Source of the DNA: Mesorhizobium sp. C432A
GTDB lineage: Bacteria; Pseudomonadota; Alphaproteobacteria; Rhizobiales; Rhizobiaceae
Assembly: GCF_030323145.1 (NCBI RefSeq)
Contig: NZ_CP100470.1
Coordinates: forward strand, 1,178,001-1,242,000
Length of the DNA: 64,000 bases
Reading direction: 5' to 3'
The notes below the pieces were generated by a model that did not search any database, was not told the origin of the DNA, and saw only the letters and a list, made by a program, of their open reading frames with translations. Positions within the stretch are counted from its first letter, which is position 1. Each line of letters opens with the position of its first letter. Shown piece by piece: positions 47,673-55,882 of the stretch. The position numbers and the translations under genes are program-made.

Positions 47673-49061
47673 TCATTTCAAGCCGGGACCGGTGCCCTCC
47701 GCCCGAGGAAACCCGACAATTACCGCCAGCCCAGGCCGGCGATCCTCCAGCGCAATCGTTGCACCATGCAGGTCAGCGATTGCCCGCACCAGGCTGAGGC
47801 CCAGGCCGCTGCCGGGCGTGGTGCGGCTGGAGTCGAGCCGGTAGAGCCGCTGGAACACTTTTTCGCGCTCCTGCGCCGGGATGCCGGGGCCATTGTCGGC
47901 GACCTCAGCCAGAATGCGGTCGCCTTGCCGCCGCACCGATAGAAGGATTGCCGTGCCATCGGGGCAATGCCGCAGCGCGTTCTCAACCAGATTGGCAAAC
48001 AATTGCGTCAGCAGGTCGCGGTCGCCGTGGACCAGGCATGGCGTGCCGTGGACGATCGTGGCCGACAGCGACTTGCCGTCATCCTCGGCGACACCGGCGT
48101 AGATTTCGGCAATGGCATCGATGACGCCGGTGAGGTCGAGATCGACAAAGCGCGCCTTGCGGGCGCCGGCCTCGATCTGGGCAATACGCAACAGCGCATC
48201 GAAAGTATCGTTGATCTGCAGGCTTTCCCCACGTGCCTCCGCCAGCTCATCGGCAACGGCCTCACCCCGCGCGGTCCTGTCGGCCGCAGCTTCCAAAATC
48301 ATCTGCAGCCGGTTGAGCGGCGTCTTCAGATCATGCGCGATGTCGGCGCTGACCTGGCGCATGCCGTCCACCAGCGCCGCCAGCCGCTCCAGCGCGGCGT
48401 TGACCTGGCGCGAGACGCCGTCAATGTCGTCGCCATTGCCGAGCAGTGGAATGCGGGCGTCGAGCCGGCCGTTGGAGACATCGTCCATGGTGGTGGCAAT
48501 GCCGTCGAGGCGACGCTGCACACGCGACGCCAGCAAGGCGCCGCCAGCCACCGCCAGCCCTGAAATGATCAGGGTGGCCCAGCCGAAGTTCATCAAAACG
48601 ATGCGTTCCAGCTCCTCGGTTTCGGAAAGCGAAAAGGCAATTGTCAGGCTGTTGGGCCCGACCGAACCGGTCCAGGCGCGGTACATAGTGTCCGGCGCAA
48701 CGCCTGGCAGGGAAGCGGCAAAATCGGAAAAGCCATCCGGAAGGTCGGCGGCGGTGAAATTCCCGGCCAGATGATTGCCGGCGGGATCGGTGAGCGAGAA
48801 CAGCTGTTCCTTGCTCGGGCTGAGCGCGGCGTGGCTGTCGACTGCCGAAACCAGATCCTCCCGGTCGTTTCCGGCATAGGTCACCGCCACGACCGAATAG
48901 GTCTCCTTGACCGACTGGTCGAGCTGCTCGGCAAGATCCGCGCTCATCAGCTGGTAGACGATGGCGCCTGACAGGATGAAGGCGAGCACGAACAGCAAGG
49001 CGAAGGTCAGGGCCAGCCGAAACGGCGTGCTGCGCAGCAGGCGAGAGCCTGTCTCAGTCAT
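47673..49061 (-). CDS. Two-component sensor histidine kinase
   Basis: 462 residues. Helix 1 about 13-38, a periplasmic part to about 150, helix 2 (ATLIISGLAVAGGALLASRV), HAMP linker, DHp with His243 in DIAHDLKTPLNRLQ. CA domain: FANLVENALRHCPDG (N), VADNGPGIP (G1), SRTTPGSGLGLSLVRAIADLHG (G2). The HD-LKTP DHp motif places it with OmpR-type partners. The start is read as the ATG at 49061, the last of four ATGs in a 16 bp tandem repeat. It is the second gene of the operon with the regulator at 49118. Confidence 0.95.
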   Translation of the reverse strand: MTETGSRLLRSTPFRLALTFALLFVLAFILSGAIVYQLMSADLAEQLDQSVKETYSVVAVTYAGNDREDLVSAVDSHAALSPSKEQLFSLTDPAGNHLAGNFTAADLPDGFSDFAASLPGVAPDTMYRAWTGSVGPNSLTIAFSLSETEELERIVLMNFGWATLIISGLAVAGGALLASRVQRRLDGIATTMDDVSNGRLDARIPLLGNGDDIDGVSRQVNAALERLAALVDGMRQVSADIAHDLKTPLNRLQMILEAAADRTARGEAVADELAEARGESLQINDTFDALLRIAQIEAGARKARFVDLDLTGVIDAIAEIYAGVAEDDGKSLSATIVHGTPCLVHGDRDLLTQLFANLVENALRHCPDGTAILLSVRRQGDRILAEVADNGPGIPAQEREKVFQRLYRLDSSRTTPGSGLGLSLVRAIADLHGATIALEDRRPGLAVIVGFPRAEGTGPGLK

Positions 49062-49117
49062 AGTGCGTTTCAGTCATGGCAAGCTTCAGTCATGGCAAGT
49101 TTCTGTCATGCCGCGCC
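49062..49117 (-). repeat. 16 bp tandem repeat of start-codon units before the kinase gene
   Basis: Read on the minus strand, ATGs occur at 49109, 49093, 49077 and 49061, exactly 16 bp apart, each beginning ATGAC(T/A)GA. The three upstream ATGs each open a 7-codon frame ending in TGA inside the next unit (for example MTETHYD, MTEACHD). The true kinase start is the last. The regulator stop at 49118 has a similar CACGACTGA. Confidence 0.85.
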
Positions 49118-49789
49118 TCAGTCGTGAACACTGTAGCCAGTGTTGCGCACGGTGTGGATCAACGCGGTTTCGAACGGCCTGTCGATCTTGGCGCGCAGCC
49201 GGCTGATATGGGTTTCGACGACGCTGGTCTTGGGGTCGAAGTGAAAATCCCAGACCCGTTCCAGAAGCATGGTGCGGGTGATGACGCGGCCCTCGCCGCG
49301 CATCAGCACTTCGAGCAGGCTGAATTCGCGCGGCTGCAGATCGATCGCCTGGCCCTGCCTGGTGACGCGGCGCTGGATCAGGTCCATTTCGAGGTCTGCG
49401 ATGCGCAGCGTCGTCTTCAGCTCCTGCACCGCAGGGCGACGGCCGAGCGCGTTGATGCGGGCGAGCAGTTCGGAAAAGGCGAATGGCTTGACGAGATAGT
49501 CGTCGCCGCCGGCCTCGAGCCCTTCAACCCTGTCGTCGACGCCGCCGACCGAGGTCAGAAAGATCGCCGGCGTGCGCACGCCGGCCGCCCGCACCGCCTT
49601 GATCATCGACAGGCCGTCGAGGCCGGGCAGCATGCGGTCGACGACGATCACGTCATAGGCGTCGCGTGTCGCGGCAAACAGCGCGTCATGCCCGTCGCGC
49701 AGCAGATCGCAGACATGCCCGGCTTCGCTCAGGCCCTTGACGACATAGTCTGCGGTCCTGGGGTCATCCTCAACAAGGAGAAGTCGCAT
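49118..49789 (-). CDS. OmpR-family response regulator
   Basis: 223 residues. Receiver: LLLVEDDPRTADYVVKGL with the acidic pair, phospho-acceptor Asp51 in VIVVDRMLPGLDG, Lys in DDYLVKPFAFSELLARI. The C-terminal winged helix includes LQPREFSLLEVLMRGEGRVITRTMLLERVWDFHFDPKTSVVETHISRLRAKID. It should be phosphorylated by the kinase that follows. Targets are unknown; the membrane genes upstream on the same strand are candidates. Confidence 0.96.
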   Translation of the reverse strand: MRLLLVEDDPRTADYVVKGLSEAGHVCDLLRDGHDALFAATRDAYDVIVVDRMLPGLDGLSMIKAVRAAGVRTPAIFLTSVGGVDDRVEGLEAGGDDYLVKPFAFSELLARINALGRRPAVQELKTTLRIADLEMDLIQRRVTRQGQAIDLQPREFSLLEVLMRGEGRVITRTMLLERVWDFHFDPKTSVVETHISRLRAKIDRPFETALIHTVRNTGYSVHD

Positions 49790-49908
49790 CTCTGTTCCGG
49801 TCTGTTGCCGAGGCTTTGCCAGAGCGGCATGCTAGCACCGGCGGCGGTCCGTTCCTAGAATATCCGCCGCGCCTGGTCGCTCGTGGTCGTTGCACATGTC
49901 CATAAGTG

Positions 49909-50430
49909 TCATCCGACCGGATCGCGCGCAGGGACAAGCATCCTGCGCAGCACGGCGTCTTTCAGAATAAAATGATGGAAGAGTGCCGCACCGGCATGAA
50001 TGCAGATCAGAACGATGAATACCGGCTTTGCCCAAGTATGGACATCGCCCATCCAGCTCCAAACATAAAAGGCCAGAAGCCCGGAAACAGGAGCGGCAAC
50101 GAGAAGGCCATAGAACAGCGCATGCGTTGTGCGTGAGGCGAAAGCCATCCATTTCGGCATTGTGGATTGCGGCTTGGGCGCACCGATGAAGAGGCGGACG
50201 GCCAGTCGCACGAACACCAGCAACAGGATCGCCAGGCCTACCCAGTAATGGGCGGACCCCATGGTCTGCCCGTAGGACGACAGTTGGCGTCTGTCCGCTG
50301 CCGCATCGACATAGATTGTCATGTTTTCGCCGAACAGGAGCTGGAACAGGACAAGCGCCGCTATCATCCAATGCAGGCTAATTTGGAGGCCGCTATAACC
50401 GGATTTCCTGGAGTTCATTCTTCCGTCCAT
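49909..50430 (-). CDS. Cytochrome b561-type protein
   Basis: 173 residues from the ATG at 50430 (50418 is the alternative). Four helices with haem-ligand histidines in YSGLQISLHWMIAALVLFQLLFG, GSAHYWVGLAILLLVFVRLAVRL, FASRTTHALFYGLLVAAPVSG, IHAGAALFHHFILKDAVLRRM. The pattern matches the CybB family: di-haem inner-membrane electron carriers to quinone. The partner is unknown. Confidence 0.92.
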   Translation of the reverse strand: MDGRMNSRKSGYSGLQISLHWMIAALVLFQLLFGENMTIYVDAAADRRQLSSYGQTMGSAHYWVGLAILLLVFVRLAVRLFIGAPKPQSTMPKWMAFASRTTHALFYGLLVAAPVSGLLAFYVWSWMGDVHTWAKPVFIVLICIHAGAALFHHFILKDAVLRRMLVPARDPVG

Positions 50431-50529
50431 GAGGTGAGCGCGATAGCTGCCCAGGGCGACCCACGGCAGGGATCCATTGACGTTTTGGCGCGTTCTCGTC
50501 GCGTCAAGCGGGCGTGCAGGTGCTTGCAT

Positions 50530-51330
50530 CTACTCCGATTCAAGCAGGATTTTGTCGGCCTCGCCGGTGCCCTTCTTCAGACTCATATAGAGAACGAGGG
50601 CGACGATGCAGCCCAGGAAGATCATGCTGGTGAAGGTGGTGCCGAAGCCGAGGCCGCCATATTCGACCGGCTGCGACAGCAGGTCGCCGAACGAGGCGCC
50701 AAGCGGCCGCGTCAGGATGTAGGCCAGCCAGAAGGCGAGGATGGCGTCGAGGCCGAAGGCGAAATAGCCGAGGGCGATGAAGACGATGACCGCGCCGAAC
50801 AAGAAGCCAGTCGTGAGATAGCCAATGTCGAACGTCTCGGCGACAAGGTCGCCGGCCGCGGTGCCGAGCGAAAAGGTGAACAGGATCGCCAGCCAGTAGA
50901 AGATCTCGCGCCTGGTGGTGACGATCGTATGGATGGAGAGCGTTCTTTCGCTGGCGTACCAGACCGCGAATGTCGCGGCGAGCAAGACCGTGAAGGCAAT
51001 CGTGGTGGTTTGCAGACGGACGCCGAAATTGTCGACCAGATTGTCGGTAATCAAGGTGCCGACGACGCTGATCAGCACCACCGCCAGCCAATAGGCCCAT
51101 GGCACATAACGCTTCTGCGCGAATTGCAGCGCCAGCGCGACGACAAGGATGCCGGTCATGATCAGCGAGGTGACGGTCAGTCCGAAGCCAAGATTGACGG
51201 CCAGATAGTCGGCCGCCGTCTCGCCCATGGTGACCGCCAAAAGCTTGATCAGCCAGAATTCGACGGTGACATCAGGGACCCTGTTGGGTGATGCCAGTGC
51301 GGCGGGTGCAGTGCTTGCAGACAAGAGCAT
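50530..51330 (-). CDS. Uncharacterised polytopic membrane protein (COG4705-like)
   Basis: 266 residues and about eight helices. The sequence has an internal duplication: GETAADYLAVNLGFGL (36-51) against GTAAGDLVAETFDIGY (about 155-170), each followed by a hydrophobic run. That matches the COG4705 family as I recall it. No function is established. The next gene on this strand (cytochrome b561) begins about 100 bp on. Confidence 0.8.
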   Translation of the reverse strand: MLLSASTAPAALASPNRVPDVTVEFWLIKLLAVTMGETAADYLAVNLGFGLTVTSLIMTGILVVALALQFAQKRYVPWAYWLAVVLISVVGTLITDNLVDNFGVRLQTTTIAFTVLLAATFAVWYASERTLSIHTIVTTRREIFYWLAILFTFSLGTAAGDLVAETFDIGYLTTGFLFGAVIVFIALGYFAFGLDAILAFWLAYILTRPLGASFGDLLSQPVEYGGLGFGTTFTSMIFLGCIVALVLYMSLKKGTGEADKILLESE

Positions 51331-51395
51331 GATGGGATCCTTGTCGTTTCGGCGGGGACGGGCCTATTCCCCGGTACGTGCGGCGAGGCTTGGTC

Positions 51396-51653
51396 TTACT
51401 TCCCCATGATCTTCATGGCCTGAGCGAAGAAGTCGTCGGCGCGCTTGTCGTCGTCGGCATTGCAGCGCTCGACGCCTTTGGCCTCGAGATCGGATACTTT
51501 TGTCTTGTCCGCGGCGCTCAGCGCCGCCAAGGCTTCCGCCGCGCGCAGGTCCTTCAGAGCGTCTTCGCAAGGCGTCGCAGCGGAAGCGGCTGAAAAGACC
51601 GGGTTGGCGATGGCAATGGCGCAGAGCAAGAAAGCGAGGGTTAGCTTTTTCAT
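51396..51653 (-). CDS. Small periplasmic hypothetical protein, 85 aa
   Basis: Signal peptide MKKLTLAFLLCAIAIANPVFSAASA, then a short helical mature part with two cysteines (TPCEDALKDLRAAE and ERCNADDDKRADDFFAQAMKIMGK). It starts upstream of the COG4705-like gene on the same strand. The family is not recognised. Confidence 0.6.
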   Translation of the reverse strand: MKKLTLAFLLCAIAIANPVFSAASAATPCEDALKDLRAAEALAALSAADKTKVSDLEAKGVERCNADDDKRADDFFAQAMKIMGK

Positions 51654-51879
51654 GCTGGTGTTCCTGTCTTGCGCCGATATCCAGGCGGTGTTGAAACGAT
51701 GTCCGGCAGGTCGGCCGGCATAAGGACTATGGGCAGGCGACCTCGCCGCAATCTGTCCGCCCGCTTACAAATTCGTAAGAATGGCTGAAATTCCTGCCGG
51801 TTGCCTCGCCATCGCCGCACGGAAGCGCTAGTGGGTGGCGAGACACCGGCGCTATGAGCCCTGCCGGAGAGCAGGAACT

Positions 51880-52515
51880 ATGATGAGCTACGCTCCCCCC
51901 AAGCCGGCAGCGAAGGCGTTCGACCAGCACAAGCGCCTGCTCGTCATACAAGTGGCGGCAGCCCTCGCCGTCATGCTGTTGCTGTTCACCAAGCCCTTTC
52001 TCGTCGAAGGCTCGGACGGGCACGAATACATTGAGGCGCTGGGCATCGGCTTCGTGCTGGTCTGCTTCCTTGGCCGTCTGTGGAGCATTCTCTATGTCGG
52101 CGGCAGGAAGAACGACGAGCTGGTCACCATCGGCCCGTTCTCGATGAGCCGGAACCCGCTCTACTTCTTTTCCACGGTCGGCGCGGCGGGCGTCGGGTTG
52201 ATGTACGGCTCGGTGCTGGTGGCGGCGGCGCTGGCTCTGGTGAGCTACCTGGTGTTCCGGGTGACGGCGCGCAAGGAAGCCGAGTTCCTGTTTGGAAAGT
52301 TCGGCCCCGCCTACAGCGTCTATGCCGAACGCACGCCGCCTTTCTGGCCGAACCCGCTGCTGTTTCACGATCAAGCCGAACGCCGGTTCTCGACAAAGGC
52401 GTTGCGGCGGACATTCACGGACGGGCTCTATTTCCTGGCGCTGTTCCCGGCCATCGAGACGATTGAGCAGTTGCGGATCAGCGGCATGCTGCCGGTGTTT
52501 TTCACCCTCTACTGA
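51880..52515 (+). CDS. Isoprenylcysteine carboxyl methyltransferase-family membrane protein
   Basis: 211 residues from the ATG at 51880, with AGGA just upstream. Helices about 30-50 and 65-85, then VTIGPFSMSRNPLYFFSTVGAAGVGL, the motif of the ICMT/PEMT-like family (phospholipid or protein methyltransferases), EAEFLFGKFGPAYSVYAERTPPFWP with the conserved Glu and Tyr, and a last membrane segment. Bacterial members have no known prenyl-cysteine target. Its 3' end overlaps the next gene by 7 bp, tail to tail. Confidence 0.88.
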   Translation: MMSYAPPKPAAKAFDQHKRLLVIQVAAALAVMLLLFTKPFLVEGSDGHEYIEALGIGFVLVCFLGRLWSILYVGGRKNDELVTIGPFSMSRNPLYFFSTVGAAGVGLMYGSVLVAAALALVSYLVFRVTARKEAEFLFGKFGPAYSVYAERTPPFWPNPLLFHDQAERRFSTKALRRTFTDGLYFLALFPAIETIEQLRISGMLPVFFTLY

Positions 52516-52724
52516 CCGGAGCGCCGTGCCGCGCGGCGCACGCTGTAGAGCAGGATGACGAGGCAGCCGGGCAGAAGCAGGACGCCGCCGGCAAGCGGCG
52601 GCAACGCCAGCAGCTTCACTGCCGCGGCAATCGCCACGATCAACAGCAGCGCCAACGTCGCAAGGCTGCCGTCGTCGATGAACATGCCGACGAGCTCCTT
52701 TAGAATGAGGCGGACGACGTTCAT
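52509..52724 (-). CDS. Small membrane protein, 71 aa
   Basis: From the ATG at 52724 with AAGGAG upstream. It starts NVVRLILKELVGMFIDDGSLATLALLLIVAIAAAVKLLALPP and continues GGVLLLPGCLVILLYSVRRAARR: two membrane helices with a basic end. The start overlaps the stop of the COG4280-like gene by 4 bp, so both are translated together, suggesting a functional pair. Confidence 0.75.
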   Translation of the reverse strand: MNVVRLILKELVGMFIDDGSLATLALLLIVAIAAAVKLLALPPLAGGVLLLPGCLVILLYSVRRAARRSGQ

Positions 52725-53476
52725 CGAGCAACTCCTTGTGCAGCCTTGGGGTAGCTGGCGCGCAACCAGCGCACCATGGCGAAGCACGCGACGGCGATGA
52801 TTGCGAAGATGGCCAGCAGCGCCAGATCGGCGCCCGGCCAGTCGGTGCCCAGGCCTTCGCCGGTCCAGAAAATGCCGAAGCTTGTCAACATCAGGCCGAC
52901 GGCGAATTTGAGCGCGTTTTCCGGCACCCGCGTCAGCGGCCTGTGCACCGCAAGGCCGATGATCGTTACCAGGATGAAGGCCGCCAACGCGCCAAGGCTG
53001 GCATAGAAGGTCTGTGCATGCGCGGCGCCGACGGCAATGACGATGAACACCACCTCGACACCTTCGAGCAGCACCGCCTTGAAGGCCGCGAGCCCGGCCA
53101 GATAATCGGCGCGGCGGTCATTGGCCTGCTGCTGCAAAGCGGCGGTTTCCTTTGAAAAGGCGGCGTCCTCGTCATGCAGGGCGATGACGCCGACACTGCG
53201 CAAAATGGCCTTTCTCAACCAGCGCATGCCAAACAGGACCAGGAGCACGCCGACGACGAACTGCAGCACCGCAATGGGAATCAGCGCCAGCAGCGGTCCG
53301 AAGGCCAGCACCAGAGCCGCCAGCACCGCCAGCGCCAGCGCCGCGCCTGTCAGCGCTGGCCGCCAGCTGCGGGTGACGCCGACCGCCAGCACGATGGTGA
53401 AGGCCTCGACCACTTCGACGAAGGAGGCAAGGAACGAGGCGGTCACGGTGGAAAGTATGGGCGTCAGGCCGTTCAT
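52721..53476 (-). CDS. COG4280-like membrane protein with FTR1-type ExxE motifs
   Basis: 251 residues and about seven helices. Two segments resemble the iron-permease FTR1 motif: SFVEVVEAFTIVLAVG (Glu21, Glu24) and LLEGVEVVFIVIAVG (Glu138, Glu141), each early in a helix and about 117 residues apart as in a duplicated transporter. The REGLE form is not exact, so metal transport is only suggested. It is coupled by a 4 bp overlap to a 71-residue membrane protein. Confidence 0.75.
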   Translation of the reverse strand: MNGLTPILSTVTASFLASFVEVVEAFTIVLAVGVTRSWRPALTGAALALAVLAALVLAFGPLLALIPIAVLQFVVGVLLVLFGMRWLRKAILRSVGVIALHDEDAAFSKETAALQQQANDRRADYLAGLAAFKAVLLEGVEVVFIVIAVGAAHAQTFYASLGALAAFILVTIIGLAVHRPLTRVPENALKFAVGLMLTSFGIFWTGEGLGTDWPGADLALLAIFAIIAVACFAMVRWLRASYPKAAQGVAR

Positions 53477-53578
53477 GAAGGTTTCCTGTCTGCGGGAATC
53501 ACTAGCCTGAGAAGGATACAGCGCTCCGGCGGAAGGGAGAACGCGCCGGCATCGTCGCCATGGTCTATCTGTTGCGTC

Positions 53579-53722
53579 AACATCGGTGGCCCGGTCGCCG
53601 GCGTTCGCTACGAGCTGCTCGGCGTCGGCGACAATTTCAAGCCGATCGTGCTAGGCCTTGTCATTGTGCTCGCCGTCATTCTGGATGCCTATCGGGAAAA
53701 GCTGTTGAGGGTGATCCGATAA
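53579..53722 (+). pseudogene. C-terminal relic of a sugar ABC permease (RbsC type)
   Basis: A 47-codon fragment ending in TAA reads NIGGPVAGVRYELLGVGDN then FKPIVLGLVIVLAVILDAYRE. This is the last helix and tail typical of ribose-type permeases (BPD_transp_2). There is no start and no upstream remainder, so the rest of the gene is lost. It lies just before a LacI regulator, the usual partner of such transporters. Confidence 0.7.
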
Positions 53723-53739
53723 AGCGCGTCGCGCTTTTT
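53721..53739 (+). terminator. Intrinsic terminator after the permease relic
   Basis: AAAGCGC-GTC-GCGCTTT stem and a T run, starting at the relic's stop codon. It still looks functional and may insulate the LacI gene. Confidence 0.7.
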
Positions 53740-53812
53740 GGTTTTTGTTTTATGGATGTCATTTTCCCAGATCCGCCGGACACTCCGGGCGACATGCACT
53801 AGGGGACAAGAA

Positions 53813-54814
53813 ATGACGACGATTGCCGATGTCGCGCGCCATGCCGGAGTGTCGGTCGCAACCGTCTCGCATGTGATGAACCGCACGCGCCATGTCGAGC
53901 CTGAGACGGCCGAGCGCGTGCATTCGGCCATCGCCGCCTTGCGCTACAGCCCGAACACGCTGGCGCGCAGCCTGAGGCGCGGCGAGACCAAGACCATCGG
54001 CCTGCTGCTGCCGGACAATTCCAACCCGTTCTTCGCCGGCGTGGCGCGCCAGATCGAGGATGCCGGCTTCCTTGCCGGCTATACTGTGATCCTGTGCAAC
54101 TCCGACGGCAGCGCCGAGAAGGAGGAGCGCTACCTCCAGGTGCTGATGGCCAAGCAGATCGACGGGCTGATCTTCGCCGGCTCGTCGGATCATGCGCGGG
54201 TGTTCTCCAGCCTTCTGCCCGGCGTGCCGGCGGTGCTGATCGACCGCGAGATCCATTCGGTCAATGTCGATTCCGTGCTGGTCGATCACGATCATGGCGG
54301 CTATCTAGCCGGCCGCTATCTGGCCGGGCTCGGCCACGAGAAGATCGGCGTCATCGGCGGCCCGCGCGATTCCAGCTCCAGCCCCGCCCGCCTGCGCGGC
54401 TTCGCCAGGGCGCTGCAGGAAGCCGGCCTCGACCTGCCGCCGGCCTCGGTGGTGGATTCCGACTATCACTTTGCCGGCGGCCGCACAGCGATGGAGCGGC
54501 TGATGGCGCAGGCGCCGGGGATCACGGCGCTGTTTGCCTGCAACGATCTGATGGCCATGGGCGCGCTGACAGTGCTGCGCGGGCGCGGATTGCGGGTCCC
54601 AGGCGACATGTCGATGATCGGCTTCGACGACATACCCTATGCCGTCACCACCTGGCCGCCACTGACGACGATCGCACAGCCGGTCGAGAAGATCGGCACG
54701 CGGGCGGTGAGCCTGCTGATCGAGCGAGTTGCCGAGCCGGCGGCGCATTCGCGCCGCGAAGTGCTCACGCCGGTGCTCGTCGAACGGGAGAGCTGCGCGC
54801 CGTTGAGCGGCTGA
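53813..54814 (+). CDS. LacI-family regulator
   Basis: 333 residues. HTH MTTIADVARHAGVSVATVSHVMNRTRHVEPETAERVHSAI and hinge LRYSPNTLARSLR, then a periplasmic-binding-like sensor domain (LLLPDNSNPFFAGVARQIEDAG, MIGFDDIPYAVTTWPPLTTIAQP). Probably senses a sugar. Its former transporter partner appears to be the relic at 53579, so it may be orphaned or act elsewhere. Confidence 0.94.
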   Translation: MTTIADVARHAGVSVATVSHVMNRTRHVEPETAERVHSAIAALRYSPNTLARSLRRGETKTIGLLLPDNSNPFFAGVARQIEDAGFLAGYTVILCNSDGSAEKEERYLQVLMAKQIDGLIFAGSSDHARVFSSLLPGVPAVLIDREIHSVNVDSVLVDHDHGGYLAGRYLAGLGHEKIGVIGGPRDSSSSPARLRGFARALQEAGLDLPPASVVDSDYHFAGGRTAMERLMAQAPGITALFACNDLMAMGALTVLRGRGLRVPGDMSMIGFDDIPYAVTTWPPLTTIAQPVEKIGTRAVSLLIERVAEPAAHSRREVLTPVLVERESCAPLSG

Positions 54815-54820
54815 AGTCCC

Positions 54821-55882
54821 TCAGGCGGCGGCCGGCTGCAGCGCTGCCCTGAGCAGCATGCCGAAGAGGTCGCGCGGCTCGTCGGGATCGGCGAGCAGGT
54901 CGAGCTCCTCGTAGAGGCCGGTGGCCTGAAGCTGGTCTCTGACATAGCGCAGCGCGGAAAAATCCTCGGTGGCGAAGCCGACGGAATCGAACAAGGTGAT
55001 CTGTTCCGCCGTCTTGCGGCCTTCCGCCTTGCCGGTCATCACCTGCCACAACTCGGTCACCGGATGGTCGGCGTGGAGCTGCTGGATTTCGCCCTCGATG
55101 CGCGTCTGCGGCGAGAACTCGACGAAGATGTCGGAGCGCAAAAGGATGTCGCGGTGCAGTTCCGTCTTGCCGGGGCAGTCGCCGCCGACCGCGTTGATGT
55201 GCACGCCGGAACCGACCATGTTGTCGGTCAGAATGGTGGCGGACAGCTTGTCGGCGGTCACCGTGGTGATGATGTCGACGCCTTCCACAGCATCCTGGCC
55301 GGTCGCGCAGATGGTGATGTCAAAGCCTTTGCCGGCGAGGTTGCGGGCGCATTTCTCCGAAGCCGAGCGGTCGATGTCGTAGAGCCGCAGCCGGTCGATG
55401 CCGAGCAGCGCTTTGAAGGCGACAGCCTGGAATTCGGACTGGGCGCCATTGCCGATGATGGCCATCGAGCGCGCGCCTTTCGGCGCCAGATATTTGGCCG
55501 CGACAGCGGAGGTCGCCGCGGTGCGCAGCGCCGTCAGGATCGTCATTTCGGTGAGCAGCATCGGATAGCCGGAGCCGACATCGGCGAGCACGCCGAAGGC
55601 GGTGACGGTCTGGCGCCCCTCGCGCATGTTCTTGGGATGGCCGTTGACATATTTGAAGCCGTATAGCCGGCCGTCGCTGGTCGGCATCAGTTCGATGACG
55701 CCGTCATGGCTGTGCGAGGCGATGCGCGGCGTCTTGTCGAACAGCTCCCAGCGGCGAAAATCCTCCTCGATATAGGCGGCGAGTTCGGTGAGGAACCGCT
55801 CGACGCCGATGGTCAGCACCAGCTTCATCATGCGGTCGACGCTGACGAAGGGGACGATGGCAAGGCGGGAAGGCTGGGTCAT
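54821..55882 (-). CDS. ocd: Ornithine cyclodeaminase
   Basis: 353 residues. Ornithine cyclodeaminase/mu-crystallin family: GFKYVNGHPKNMREG, LLTEMTILTALRTAATSAVAAKYLAP, MAIIGNGAQSEFQAVAF (NAD site), GSGVHINAVGGDCPGKTEL with the catalytic Asp, FGMLLRAALQ. The longer branch with the WELFDKTPR segment is the ornithine cyclodeaminase group. Converts ornithine to proline and ammonia. Its start overlaps the rocF stop by 4 bp. Confidence 0.94.
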   Translation of the reverse strand: MTQPSRLAIVPFVSVDRMMKLVLTIGVERFLTELAAYIEEDFRRWELFDKTPRIASHSHDGVIELMPTSDGRLYGFKYVNGHPKNMREGRQTVTAFGVLADVGSGYPMLLTEMTILTALRTAATSAVAAKYLAPKGARSMAIIGNGAQSEFQAVAFKALLGIDRLRLYDIDRSASEKCARNLAGKGFDITICATGQDAVEGVDIITTVTADKLSATILTDNMVGSGVHINAVGGDCPGKTELHRDILLRSDIFVEFSPQTRIEGEIQQLHADHPVTELWQVMTGKAEGRKTAEQITLFDSVGFATEDFSALRYVRDQLQATGLYEELDLLADPDEPRDLFGMLLRAALQPAAA

